A DNA stretch of 64,000 nucleotides, taken from NCBI GenBank assembly GCA_944320865.1, contig CALUJC010000006.1:1-64000 (forward strand). Direction: 5' to 3'. The notes beneath the pieces were generated by a model, which was given only the letters and a program-made list of their open reading frames with translations, had not been told where the DNA came from and searched no databases. The stretch is from an uncultured Bacteroides sp. Its GTDB lineage: Bacteria > Bacteroidota > Bacteroidia > Bacteroidales > Bacteroidaceae. A program made the translations under genes and the position numbers. Shown piece by piece: positions 55,840 through 64,000 of the stretch; the stretch's first letter is position 1; every line of letters starts with the position of its first letter.

Positions 55840-58023
55840 TTAATTGGCCATTTCAGAAATGAACTTGATACGTACCAAGCGGACTTCTTCTTCCGTAAAA
55901 TCATCACCTAACTCTTCAAGAGCTTCTTCGATGTCGTCGGTAGTAGATTCCTTGAAATAATCATAAATGTCGAGCATGTGGTCTTCATCCATAATTTCAT
56001 CCAAGAAATAATCAATATTCAATTTAGTCCCTGAATATACAATGGCCTCTATTTCACTTAAAAGTTCTTCAAATTCAATGCCCTTCGACACGGCAATATC
56101 GTCCAGAGCCACTTTACGGTCTATGGCCTGGATGATGGATACTTTCAGTTTGGACTTGTTGGCTACTGTGCGGACACGCAAATCTTCCGGACGTTCTATC
56201 TCATTTTCCTCGCAATGACGCTTGATAAGCTTGCAAAATTCTTCGCCATAACGCTTCGCTTTGCCTGCACCTACACCCGGAATATTTTGAAGTTCTTCCA
56301 AAGTAACAGGATAAATAGTCGCCATAGCTTCCAAAGACGGGTCTTGGAAGATGACATAAGGCGGCACCGCAAGTTGTTTGGAGAGTTTCTTGCGTAAATC
56401 TTTCAACATGGCATACAAAGTGGGGTCGACAGCACATGCTCCTCCGCCCCTCATGGGTGCATCTTCCTCAATTTCCTCGAAGTCATTGTCTTCTACAATT
56501 TTAAAGGATACAGGATGTTTCAGGAACTTCCGTCCTTCTTCGGTCACTTTCAGCAGCCCATAATTTTCCACATCTTTACTGAGATAGCCTGCTATCAAAG
56601 CCTGGCGGATTACCGCATTCCAAGTTTTATCTTCCTCGTCCATACCAGAGCCGAACACATCCAGGTCTTCATGCAAATGCGCCTGCACCTCTGACGTTTC
56701 CCGACCACGTATGACATCGATTATATAGTCTGCCTTAAAATTTTCTTTTACCGCGAGAATCGTTTCTAACACGGTACATAACAGTTCTTGAGCTTCCACT
56801 TGTTTTTTAGGATTTAAACAATTGTCGCAATTACCACAATTATCTTCAGTATATTCCTCGCCAAAATAATGCAGCAATGTCTTCCTGCGACACAAAGAAG
56901 ACTCTGCATAAGCAGCCGTTTCCTGCAATAGTTGCCTACCTATTTCCTGTTCGGCCACAGGTTTGCCTTGCATGAATTTTTCCAGCTTCTGCAAATCTTT
57001 ATTAGTATAGAAAGTGATGCACTTACCTTCACCACCATCGCGACCGGCACGCCCGGTTTCCTGGTAATAACCTTCCAGGCTTTTCGGAATGTCATAATGA
57101 ATGACGAAACGTACATCCGGCTTGTCTATACCCATACCAAAGGCAATGGTAGCCACAATAACATCGATTTTCTCCATCAGAAAATCATCTTGATTTTGTG
57201 TACGCGTAGCCGAATCCATACCGGCGTGATAAGGACGGGCATTAATACCATTAGCCTGCAAGATTTCAGCAAGTTCTTCTACTTTCTTACGGCTCAGGCA
57301 GTAAATGATACCTGATTTTTCGGGATTGTTTTTGATGAACTTAATAATATCCTTATCGACATTGGCCGTTTTCGGACGTACTTCGTAATAAAGATTCGGA
57401 CGATTGAACGAAGATTTGAATACTTTGGCATCTATCATGCCCAGATTTTTCTGTATATCATGCTGTACTTTCGGAGTAGCCGTTGCGGTAAGGGCAATCA
57501 ACGGAGCTTTTCCTATCTCATTGATAATAGGCCGTATCCGACGATATTCTGGACGGAAATCATGCCCCCATTCAGAAATACAATGGGCTTCATCGACTGC
57601 ATAAAAGGAAATTTTCACAGTTTTCAGGAACTCCACATATTCATCTTTTGTCAATGACTCGGGAGCAACATAAAGCAGTTTGGTCTTCCCTTTTATAATA
57701 TCAGACTTAACCTGATCTATTGCACCTTTATTCAAAGAAGAATTGATGAAATGGGCTATCCCGTCTTCTTCGCTATAATTACGCATTGCATCGACCTGGT
57801 TCTTCATCAGTGCAATCAGAGGTGAAATGACAATAGCTGTTCCCTCCATCAACAAAGAAGGTAATTGATAGCATAGAGATTTTCCCCCACCAGTAGGCAT
57901 CAACACAAACGTATCATTACCTGCCAGCAGATTTTCTATAATCGCCTCTTGATTACCTTTGAAGGTATCAAAACCGAAGTATTTCTTCAGTTCCTCTGTC
58001 AAATTAATCTTCTTTTTTGCCAT
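55840..58023 (-). CDS. recQ: ATP-dependent DNA helicase RecQ
   Basis: A 3'-5' helicase for recombination and fork repair. The 727 residues contain the helicase core with Walker A MPTGGGKSLCYQLP (about 38-51) and DEAH (about 139) followed by CISEWGHDFRPEYRRI. Next are the second RecA domain (QETGRAGRDGG, about 320), the RQC zinc site with cysteines near 377-405 (CRRKTLLHYFGEE and CGNCDNC) and the HRDC domain (about 530-605). A C-terminal extension of about 100 residues goes beyond the E. coli protein and is usual for Bacteroidetes. It follows clpX on the same strand but has its own promoter. Confidence 0.95.
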   Translation of the reverse strand: MAKKKINLTEELKKYFGFDTFKGNQEAIIENLLAGNDTFVLMPTGGGKSLCYQLPSLLMEGTAIVISPLIALMKNQVDAMRNYSEEDGIAHFINSSLNKGAIDQVKSDIIKGKTKLLYVAPESLTKDEYVEFLKTVKISFYAVDEAHCISEWGHDFRPEYRRIRPIINEIGKAPLIALTATATPKVQHDIQKNLGMIDAKVFKSSFNRPNLYYEVRPKTANVDKDIIKFIKNNPEKSGIIYCLSRKKVEELAEILQANGINARPYHAGMDSATRTQNQDDFLMEKIDVIVATIAFGMGIDKPDVRFVIHYDIPKSLEGYYQETGRAGRDGGEGKCITFYTNKDLQKLEKFMQGKPVAEQEIGRQLLQETAAYAESSLCRRKTLLHYFGEEYTEDNCGNCDNCLNPKKQVEAQELLCTVLETILAVKENFKADYIIDVIRGRETSEVQAHLHEDLDVFGSGMDEEDKTWNAVIRQALIAGYLSKDVENYGLLKVTEEGRKFLKHPVSFKIVEDNDFEEIEEDAPMRGGGACAVDPTLYAMLKDLRKKLSKQLAVPPYVIFQDPSLEAMATIYPVTLEELQNIPGVGAGKAKRYGEEFCKLIKRHCEENEIERPEDLRVRTVANKSKLKVSIIQAIDRKVALDDIAVSKGIEFEELLSEIEAIVYSGTKLNIDYFLDEIMDEDHMLDIYDYFKESTTDDIEEALEELGDDFTEEEVRLVRIKFISEMAN

Positions 58024-58096
58024 GGTTTTAGGTCGTTGTTATATAAAAAAATCTCATGCGCTTTTTTACGGCGACACATTTACTTTAGAATTCTAA

Positions 58097-58127
58097 CAAA
58101 GTTAGGAACAACTTCTCTATTTCCCAA
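58097..58127 (-). promoter_or_regulatory. recQ promoter
   Basis: TAACTTTG (58097-58104, minus strand) is a perfect -7 box, and TTGG (58124-58127) stands 19 bp upstream in place of TTTG. The predicted leader is about 67 nt. Confidence 0.65.
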
Positions 58128-58194
58128 CATAATCTGCCCATAATTTTGCAATAAAAAACAAAAAAATCCGCCATACAATCTTCTGACGCTCCTT

Positions 58195-59439
58195 TTAAGC
58201 ATTTTGAAGTCTTGCCATATTAGCTTTCTCCAATTGGTGCCGGGCATAATCCAATGTTACGACAAAATGGTCTTTATGCTCAGAAGGAATTTCAAACATG
58301 GCATCCATCATAATGGTTTCTACAATGGAACGCAACCCTCTTGCACCCAATTTGTATTCTATCGCCTTATCAACAATGTATTCAAATACAGCGTCTTCAA
58401 AATCAAGCTTGACACCATCCATTTCAAACAGTTTGACATATTGCTTGATAATGGAATTTTTGGGTTCTGTCAATATCGCACGCAAAGCATTCCTATCCAA
58501 AGGATTCAAGTAAGTCAAAACCGGCAAACGCCCGATGATTTCAGGAATCAGCCCAAATGCTTTCAAATCTTGCGGAGCGATATACTGCATCAGATTATTA
58601 CGGTCAATAGTTGCCGCATTGCGCACTGAATTATATCCTACCACATGAGTGTTAAGCCGCTGGGCTATTTTTTTCTCTATGCCATCAAACGCCCCTCCAC
58701 AAATGAACAAGATGTTTTTCGTATTTACAGGAATCATTTTCTGTTCGGGATGCTTACGTCCGCCCTGTGGAGGAACGTTAACAACAGAGCCTTCCAAAAG
58801 CTTCAACAATCCCTGTTGTACACCTTCGCCACTTACATCCCTCGTTATTGAGGGATTGTCACCCTTACGGGCTATTTTGTCTATCTCATCAATGAACACA
58901 ATGCCACGCTCAGCCTCAGCCACATTGTAATCTGCGACTTGGAGCAAACGGGTCAAAATGCTTTCGATATCCTCACCCACATATCCGGCTTCAGTAAGTA
59001 CCGTAGCGTCCACTATAGTAAAAGGTACATTCAGCAATTTGGCAATGGTGCGTGCCAGCAATGTTTTACCTGTACCGGTGCTTCCTACCATGATAATATT
59101 GGATTTTTCTATCTCAACATCATCACCACTTTCTTTTTGAAGCAAACGTTTATAATGGTTATATACGGAAACTGCCAAGAAGCGCTTGGCATCATCTTGC
59201 CCGATGACATATTGATCCAGAAATTGTTTTATTTCAACAGGTTTAGGCAATTCCTGTAGGTTCAACTGCTTGGTACTTCCTTTTTTCCCGGATCCAAGTG
59301 CTTCTTGTACAATCTCATATGCTTGGGTGGCACAACTATCACAAATAAATCCATTCAGGCCAGTGATGAGGAATCCCACTTCATCTTCAGTCCGCCCGCA
59401 AAAGCTACACCTATTTTTATTTTTTTTAGAATCGGCCAT
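58195..59439 (-). CDS. clpX: ClpX, ATPase subunit of the ClpXP protease
   Basis: Unfolds tagged proteins and feeds them to ClpP. The 414 residues have an N-terminal four-cysteine zinc domain ([10 protein letters not shown] and CDSC, about 12-36), the AAA+ core with Walker [14 protein letters not shown] (about 117) and Walker [10 protein letters not shown] (about 181), and the C-terminal small domain with GARGLRSI (sensor 2 Arg). It begins 2 bp after the clpP stop, so the two are cotranscribed. Confidence 0.97.
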   Translation of the reverse strand: MADSKKNKNRCSFCGRTEDEVGFLITGLNGFICDSCATQAYEIVQEALGSGKKGSTKQLNLQELPKPVEIKQFLDQYVIGQDDAKRFLAVSVYNHYKRLLQKESGDDVEIEKSNIIMVGSTGTGKTLLARTIAKLLNVPFTIVDATVLTEAGYVGEDIESILTRLLQVADYNVAEAERGIVFIDEIDKIARKGDNPSITRDVSGEGVQQGLLKLLEGSVVNVPPQGGRKHPEQKMIPVNTKNILFICGGAFDGIEKKIAQRLNTHVVGYNSVRNAATIDRNNLMQYIAPQDLKAFGLIPEIIGRLPVLTYLNPLDRNALRAILTEPKNSIIKQYVKLFEMDGVKLDFEDAVFEYIVDKAIEYKLGARGLRSIVETIMMDAMFEIPSEHKDHFVVTLDYARHQLEKANMARLQNA

Positions 59440-59441
59440 AT

Positions 59442-60104
59442 TTACTTCTTTATCAAAACTTCATCTACCATGCCATATTCTTTGGCTTCTTGGGCAGTCA
59501 TCCAATAATCACGATCTGAATCGGCCCATACCTTATCAAAAGGTGTATGAGAATGGTCTGCAATGATAGTATAAAGTTCTTTCTTCAATTTTTGTATTTC
59601 ACGAGCTGTAATTTCAATGTCCGACGCCTGCCCTTGGGCTCCCCCCATAGGCTGATGAATCATCACACGCGAATGGGTCAATGCAGAGCGTTTACCTTCG
59701 GCTCCCGCCACCAACAATACAGCAGCCATACTTGCAGCCATACCTGTACAAATGGTAGCGACATCACTGCTAATGAATTGCATCGTGTCATAAATGCCCA
59801 AACCGGCATACACCGAACCACCCGGAGAATTGATATAAATAGAAATGTCTTTGCCTGGGTCTACCGAATCCAAATAAAGCAACTGAGCCTGCAATGTATT
59901 GGCCGCATAATCATCAATCTGGGTACCCAAAAAGATAATACGATCCATCATCAAACGCGAAAACACATCAAGCTGTGTCACATTAAGCTGGCGCTCTTCC
60001 AAAATATAAGGATTTAAATAACTAGCCTGAGACTTGATGACATCATCCAGTACATGGCCATTCATACCTAAATGCTTGGTCGCATATTTTCTAAAATCAT
60101 CCAT
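59442..60104 (-). CDS. clpP: ClpP, proteolytic subunit of the Clp protease
   Basis: A serine protease chamber of 220 residues. The catalytic serine is in GMAASMA (Ser125) and the histidine in MIHQP (His150). The [16 protein letters not shown] segment (about 92-107) is typical. A propeptide-like N-terminal extension of about 25 residues is present, as in other Bacteroidetes. It heads the clpP-clpX pair. The upstream neighbour here is a MATE gene rather than trigger factor. Confidence 0.97.
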   Translation of the reverse strand: MDDFRKYATKHLGMNGHVLDDVIKSQASYLNPYILEERQLNVTQLDVFSRLMMDRIIFLGTQIDDYAANTLQAQLLYLDSVDPGKDISIYINSPGGSVYAGLGIYDTMQFISSDVATICTGMAASMAAVLLVAGAEGKRSALTHSRVMIHQPMGGAQGQASDIEITAREIQKLKKELYTIIADHSHTPFDKVWADSDRDYWMTAQEAKEYGMVDEVLIKK

Positions 60105-60177
60105 AATCTTTTTACTGAGATTTTATTTTTCATATCATTAATGTTCCCAACCGCTAAACTTAGCAGAAATTGGAGTG

Positions 60178-60185
60178 CAAAGTTA
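60178..60185 (-). promoter_or_regulatory. clpP promoter -7 box
   Basis: TAACTTTG on the minus strand, about 75 bp before the ATG. A -33 TTTG is not seen. Confidence 0.6.
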
Positions 60186-60232
60186 CAAAAATGTACTAAA
60201 AAACGATAGCTTTAAACAGAATATATTGCCCA

Positions 60233-61633
60233 TTATTTCCTGAATACACACTTTAAGCGGGCAAGAAAAATAGTACCACGAAAACAAAGTTCAAGACACA
60301 TGGCCAACCATACACCTTTCAACCCCATCGTCGGGGCAAGCCAAGCCGCCAACGTAAGCCGCACAGCCCAAATGCTGAAGAAATTCATCAGGCTGGGGAT
60401 TATCGTTTTTCCCATCCCTACAAATACACTATAAGCGACAATGGCTGCTGCAAACATTGGCTCAGCAAAAGCTTCGATACGCAAAGCCTCTACTCCCAAG
60501 TCCAAAACTTCTGCATCCGGGGTCATTGTACCTATGATAAAAGGAGCACCCATATACATAAGAACTCCCATGATACCCATTACCGCCATACCCATGCCCA
60601 CCGTAATGTAAGCGAACCGTTTGGTTAAGTCTTTGCGCCCAGCACCATAACTCTGTCCTACCAAAGTAGTAGCTGCGTCAGCTATGCCATAGCCAGGCAT
60701 ATAACACAAGCTTTCCGCAGTTATGCCGAAGGAGTTGGCGGCTATGGCAAAAATGCCTAAGGGAGCTACAATAACAGTTGTCATAATCTGCGCCCCACAA
60801 ATCACCGCATGCTCTATACCCATAGGCAAACCTATGCGAACAGCATTTTTCAATGTCATCATTGTAGGACGAAAACGCCCTCGCACAGTAGTTAATTTCA
60901 AATCATTCGAACGGGTGCATAGATACCATAACAAAATTGCAGCTACCACCAGCTCGGCAAATCCCGTTCCCAAAGCCGCTCCTTCCACCCCCCAGCCGGC
61001 TCCCGGCACCCAAAGCGTATAGCCTCCCCATTCCACTTCACGGGAAGGAAATATCAGGAAAAAATTGAATACCACATCCAATGCACACATCAACACGCTC
61101 AGTATACTAGGAATCCGCATGTTACCACTATACCGAAGCATGCTGCTAGAAAGGACATAAAGCTGGAATACAGGAAGGAAAGATGCATAAATCAAGAAAT
61201 AAAGTGATGAATCCTTGCGAATAGCTTCATCGCCTCCCAACCATACCGGCAATGAACCACTGATAAGCACACCCACCATGCCCCATATTAATCCGAACAA
61301 GCCTACAGCCACCAGCGCCTGCCGCAAAATGGAACGTGCCTTCTGCATATCGCCCGCCCCGATGGCATGTGCAACCTGCACGGAAAAACCGGTAGCTGCC
61401 GCCGAGCACGTACCGCTGAACAACCAGGTAGTCGTGGAAATCAATCCGATGGAAGCTGCCGCATTCGCGCCCAAGCTTCCCACCATGGCAGCATCGATAT
61501 ATTGCATCACAATGGAAGACAATTGCGCCATGATGGCCGGGATGCTGAGAAACAAAGTAAGTTTCAACTGCTGCCCAAGCGTCATGGGTTGCCCTAATCG
61601 AATTAATGCAAGCAGGTCGTTCGAAGAAGTCAT
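60233..61633 (-). CDS. MATE-family multidrug efflux transporter
   Basis: A 466-residue inner-membrane protein of about 12 helices, in two related halves, typical of Na+- or H+-driven MATE exporters. The halves begin at about residues 15 and 250 with similar LPAIMAQ and LPMGIEH segments. The substrate is not predictable. ATG at 61633 is used; a TTG two codons upstream is unlikely. It lies 18 bp after the terminator of the peptide-transporter gene, with little room for its own promoter, so it may be expressed by read-through. Confidence 0.87.
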   Translation of the reverse strand: MTSSNDLLALIRLGQPMTLGQQLKLTLFLSIPAIMAQLSSIVMQYIDAAMVGSLGANAAASIGLISTTTWLFSGTCSAAATGFSVQVAHAIGAGDMQKARSILRQALVAVGLFGLIWGMVGVLISGSLPVWLGGDEAIRKDSSLYFLIYASFLPVFQLYVLSSSMLRYSGNMRIPSILSVLMCALDVVFNFFLIFPSREVEWGGYTLWVPGAGWGVEGAALGTGFAELVVAAILLWYLCTRSNDLKLTTVRGRFRPTMMTLKNAVRIGLPMGIEHAVICGAQIMTTVIVAPLGIFAIAANSFGITAESLCYMPGYGIADAATTLVGQSYGAGRKDLTKRFAYITVGMGMAVMGIMGVLMYMGAPFIIGTMTPDAEVLDLGVEALRIEAFAEPMFAAAIVAYSVFVGMGKTIIPSLMNFFSIWAVRLTLAAWLAPTMGLKGVWLAMCLELCFRGTIFLARLKCVFRK

Positions 61634-61650
61634 ATACAACTAAAAGAAAG

Positions 61651-61690
61651 GAAGCCAACCTTGCATGTAACATGTAAAAGGTTGGCCTTC
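61651..61690 (-). terminator. Terminator after the POT transporter
   Basis: On the minus strand GAAGGCCAACCTT (61690-61678) pairs with AAGGTTGGCTTC (61662-61651), with one bulged base. It is followed by CTTTCTTTT. It lies 25 bp after the transporter stop and just before the MATE start. Confidence 0.75.
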
Positions 61691-61714
61691 TTCTAATTTA
61701 TAATAAGCAAGTTG

Positions 61715-63379
61715 TTATTTTGTGGCCGACTCGAGTTTCTTCATGATTGAGAATATAAAGAGAGCCGACAACAAGCAAAGCGAAATAAGGAGAGTCCAAA
61801 TGCCCCACAACGGAAGCTTGTCCCACAACAGCCCAGGTATGGATACCAGATAGTTACCCACAGCCGTAGCAGCAAACCAACAGCCCATCATGGCACCCTT
61901 GTACTTGGGAGGAGCGACTTTCGACACGAACGAGATGCCCATGGGCGAAAGCAACAACTCGGCAAACGTCAGTACCAGATAAGTGGATATCAACCAGTTG
62001 GGCGACACAAGCACATCGCTCACCGTACCTCCCAGTTCGGCAGGAGAAGCAAGGCCGAACGAACCGACCGTAAGTATCAGGAAACCGGCTGCTGCCACCA
62101 GCATGCCCAGCCCTATCTTGCGGGGAGCCGAAGGTTCCTTGCCCTTCGAAGCCAATGCGCTGAAGATAGCTAGGGAGAACGGCGTAAGCGCTACCACGAA
62201 GAACGGATTAAACTGCTGGAAGTCGGATGGCTGGATAGACACCTCGCCCGGCAACGACGTGTAAATGCCTGCGACACCGCACCACAGGGCCAACGTGACA
62301 GCGCCCAAAATAACCTTTGTACGTACCACCTTGGCCTGGAAGGCACTGAACAGCGTATAAATGGAAATGGCTATGAGCACCAGTCCCCATACGTTGAAAC
62401 CGATGCGGGTAAACCCTTCGGCAATGTTCGACGTATAGTCGCGGGCAAAGATGGTCATCGTAGCACCGTTCTGGTGGAAGGCCATCCAGAAGAACACCAC
62501 CACGGCAAATACCAGCAACAGGGCCGTGATACGGCTCTTGGTCTGGGCGGGGGTAAGTTCCATTTCCTCAATGTGGTTAGCCTGAGCCTGCTTGGAGTTG
62601 ACATCGGCGTGCTTGAACCACGAACGGCAACCGTAATAGATGGCGACGGAAAGCAGCAGAGACACACAGGCTACGGCAAACCCGTAGTTGTAGGCCTCCG
62701 AAAGCCTTTCGATGTAGTAGCTGCTGAATGTGGGCAAGTCCATACCCGCAGCCCCGTCCATGGATGCAGCCAGGGTTGACAGTTTGTCGGCATTGTCGGG
62801 CGAGATGACCCCGTCAAGGCACTGATGAGCCAAGGAAGGGATGTTGGCGTCGTAAAACAGGCCGCCTTTCTCCAGGAAGAAGTTGGTGATGCTCTTTGCC
62901 ATCGAGGGGGCGAACATGGCGCCGATGTTGATGGCCATATAGAACAGGCTGAACGCGGCGTCACGCTTCGACGAGTATTTCGGATCATCGTAGAGGTTGC
63001 CCACCATGACCTGCAAGTTGCCTTTGAACAGACCCGTGCCAATGGCTATCAGAGCCAGCGCACCAAACATCAACACCTTGCCTGCAATGCCAGCCTCTGT
63101 AGGGATGGCTAAGCACAGGTAGCCTGCAAACATCACGCCGATGCCGAGCGTGACACACTTGCCGAACCCTATCTTGTCGGCAAGGATGCCTCCAAACAAA
63201 GGCATGAAATACACGGCAGCAAGGAAAATGGAATAAATCTGCGTAGCAACTGCCGCGCTGAAACCGAACTTCGCCTGGATGAACAGCAGAAAGATGGCGA
63301 GCATCGTGTAGTAACCGAAACGCTCACCCGTATTAGCAAGCGCCAAGGCATATAGCCCCTTAGGTTGTCCTTCAAACAT
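61715..63379 (-). CDS. POT/PTR-family oligopeptide:proton symporter
   Basis: A 554-residue inner-membrane transporter with about 14 helices. Helix 1 carries GERFGYYTMLAIFLLF, the ExxERFxYY motif of proton-coupled oligopeptide transporters, and FYMAINIGAMFAP (about 147) is the PTR2 signature. Di- and tripeptides are the expected substrates. A longer than usual loop around 170-225 and 240-280 is present. It has its own TAnnTTTG promoter. Confidence 0.9.
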   Translation of the reverse strand: MFEGQPKGLYALALANTGERFGYYTMLAIFLLFIQAKFGFSAAVATQIYSIFLAAVYFMPLFGGILADKIGFGKCVTLGIGVMFAGYLCLAIPTEAGIAGKVLMFGALALIAIGTGLFKGNLQVMVGNLYDDPKYSSKRDAAFSLFYMAINIGAMFAPSMAKSITNFFLEKGGLFYDANIPSLAHQCLDGVISPDNADKLSTLAASMDGAAGMDLPTFSSYYIERLSEAYNYGFAVACVSLLLSVAIYYGCRSWFKHADVNSKQAQANHIEEMELTPAQTKSRITALLLVFAVVVFFWMAFHQNGATMTIFARDYTSNIAEGFTRIGFNVWGLVLIAISIYTLFSAFQAKVVRTKVILGAVTLALWCGVAGIYTSLPGEVSIQPSDFQQFNPFFVVALTPFSLAIFSALASKGKEPSAPRKIGLGMLVAAAGFLILTVGSFGLASPAELGGTVSDVLVSPNWLISTYLVLTFAELLLSPMGISFVSKVAPPKYKGAMMGCWFAATAVGNYLVSIPGLLWDKLPLWGIWTLLISLCLLSALFIFSIMKKLESATK

Positions 63380-63424
63380 ATTACTTTATCATTTAAGATT
63401 AATAAAACGGATTATTTTGACGGA

Positions 63425-63432
63425 CAAAGGTA
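63425..63432 (-). promoter_or_regulatory. POT transporter promoter -7 box
   Basis: TACCTTTG on the minus strand, about 45 bp before the ATG at 63379. Confidence 0.6.
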
Positions 63433-63474
63433 ATAAAAAAAATGAAAGAAAACCCCGAATCTCCACCATAACAC

Positions 63475-63507
63475 AAAAAAGCAGCTACAATTACTTGTAA
63501 CTGCTTT
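63475..63507 (-). terminator. tRNA-Gly terminator
   Basis: AAAGCAGTTACAA and TTGTAGCTGCTTT (minus strand) form a 13 bp stem with one mismatch and a GTAA loop, followed by six T. It lies 12 bp past the tRNA 3' end. Confidence 0.85.
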
Positions 63508-63519
63508 ATTTTCAACACG

Positions 63520-63592
63520 AGCGGCAAGCGAGGTTCGAACTCGTGACCCTCAGCTTGGGAAGCTGATGCTCTACCAACTGAGCTATTGCCGC
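63520..63592 (-). tRNA. tRNA-Gly (anticodon CCC)
   Basis: A 73 nt cloverleaf. The acceptor stem is GCGGCAA/TTGCCGC with discriminator T, the D arm GCTC/GAGC, and the anticodon stem TCAGC/GCTGA with loop TTCCCAA, giving CCC, which reads GGG. The T arm is ACGAG-TTCGAAC-CTCGC with one A-C mismatch at its base. CCA is not encoded. Confidence 0.95.
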
Positions 63593-63628
63593 AATAAAAT
63601 CTGCACTAGTTCCTTTTGGAAAACGCGA

Positions 63629-63636
63629 CAAAGGTA
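63629..63636 (-). promoter_or_regulatory. tRNA-Gly promoter -7 box
   Basis: TACCTTTG on the minus strand, about 37 bp before the mature 5' end of the tRNA. Confidence 0.55.
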
Positions 63637-63722
63637 ATAAAATCCTGCCAAATACTACAAGTATTCTCCGCTTTATTTTTTGTTTTCCATGCAGATTGCT
63701 TGTTTCTGATACAAGAATAGAG

Positions 63723-63730
63723 TACTTTTG
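63723..63730 (+). promoter_or_regulatory. cobU promoter -7 box
   Basis: TACTTTTG, 17 bp before the ATG of the cobU gene. The leader would be very short. Confidence 0.6.
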
Positions 63731-63747
63731 TCCCATAACATGATAAT

Positions 63748-64000
63748 ATGGAACGACAAATCATACTTATTACTGGAGGCTCACGCTCGGGAAAAAGCAC
63801 CTATGCGGAAAAATTAGCACTCAGTCTCTCCGATTCTCCCGTTTATATGGCAACGGCGCGCATTTGGGATGAAGAGTTCAGGCAACGCGTCATCGCCCAC
63901 CAACAACGCCGAGGTCCCGAATGGTCAAATATTGAAGAAAACAAATACTTAAGCCAACATGCATTGGCAGAAAAGGTGGTCCTGGTAGACTGCGTAACGT
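63748..64000 (+). CDS. cobU: Adenosylcobinamide kinase / guanylyltransferase, N-terminal part
   Basis: The bifunctional enzyme that phosphorylates adenosylcobinamide and adds GMP in the late steps of cobalamin assembly. Eighty-four residues are visible before the window ends. They start MERQIILITGG with the P-loop GGSRSGKST (about 10-18), then PVYMATARIWDEEFRQRVIAHQ (about 31-52), which contains the conserved ATA and the R..H region of CobU. The gene runs off the right edge. Other cobalamin genes would be expected to follow. Confidence 0.9.
   Translation, partial: MERQIILITGGSRSGKSTYAEKLALSLSDSPVYMATARIWDEEFRQRVIAHQQRRGPEWSNIEENKYLSQHALAEKVVLVDCVT

Overview
The window looks like a chromosomal segment of a gut Bacteroides species (order Bacteroidales). 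The evidence is a complete starch utilisation (sus) locus, a type III glutamine synthetase, a FimA/Mfa1-type (type V) fimbrial cluster built from lipoproteins, and many promoters with the Bacteroidales -7 box TAnnTTTG rather than sigma70 boxes. The species cannot be fixed from the sequence alone. GC content is uneven: the distal sus genes, glnN and most fimbrial genes are very GC-rich, while recQ, clpX, clpP and parts of some fimbrial genes are much more AT-rich.

Layout. (1) 1-1.95 kb is a scarred mobile region: the tail of an unknown CDS, a four-unit 88-89 bp repeat array with a 19 bp dyad core, a tyrosine recombinase cut off inside its catalytic domain, and a 104 bp MITE-like inverted repeat. 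(2) 1.95-25.6 kb is a starch/maltose locus: pullulanase; 4-alpha-glucanotransferase (malQ) and an SLC45-like sugar transporter; the membrane regulator susR; then susA, susB, susC, susD, susE, a susF-like gene, an unexpected HU-like/DUF4469 gene, and susG. (3) 25.6-28.3 kb holds a 313 bp long-palindrome element and glnN. (4) 28.5-50.3 kb is a fimbrial locus: AraC regulator, DUF3575 protein, DUF3868/OmpA/TPR protein, FimB/Mfa2-like anchor, major fimbrillin, a giant surface lipoprotein (probable tip adhesin), two minor subunits with lectin-like tails, and other fimbrillin-like lipoproteins, closed by a strong terminator. (5) 50.5-64 kb is housekeeping: Crp/Fnr regulator, trxB, a lolA-like gene, ftsK, recQ, clpX, clpP, a MATE exporter, a POT peptide transporter, tRNA-Gly(CCC), and the start of cobU.

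How the genes work together. SusD, SusE, SusF and SusG capture and cut starch on the surface and SusC imports the oligosaccharides. SusA and SusB cut them further in the periplasm, with pullulanase removing branches. The SLC45-like carrier can bring the products into the cytoplasm for MalQ. Three promoters (pulA, malQ, susA) share an element close to TTTATATTTTC at a fixed 33-35 bp from the -7 box, with a second copy 66 bp upstream at malQ and susA. This is a good candidate SusR operator.

The most unusual material is non-coding: several families of dispersed imperfect palindromes, a 23 bp hairpin tandem array just before susG, a long palindrome after susG, and the 88 bp dyad array beside the broken recombinase. 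No CRISPR array, rRNA or prophage was seen.
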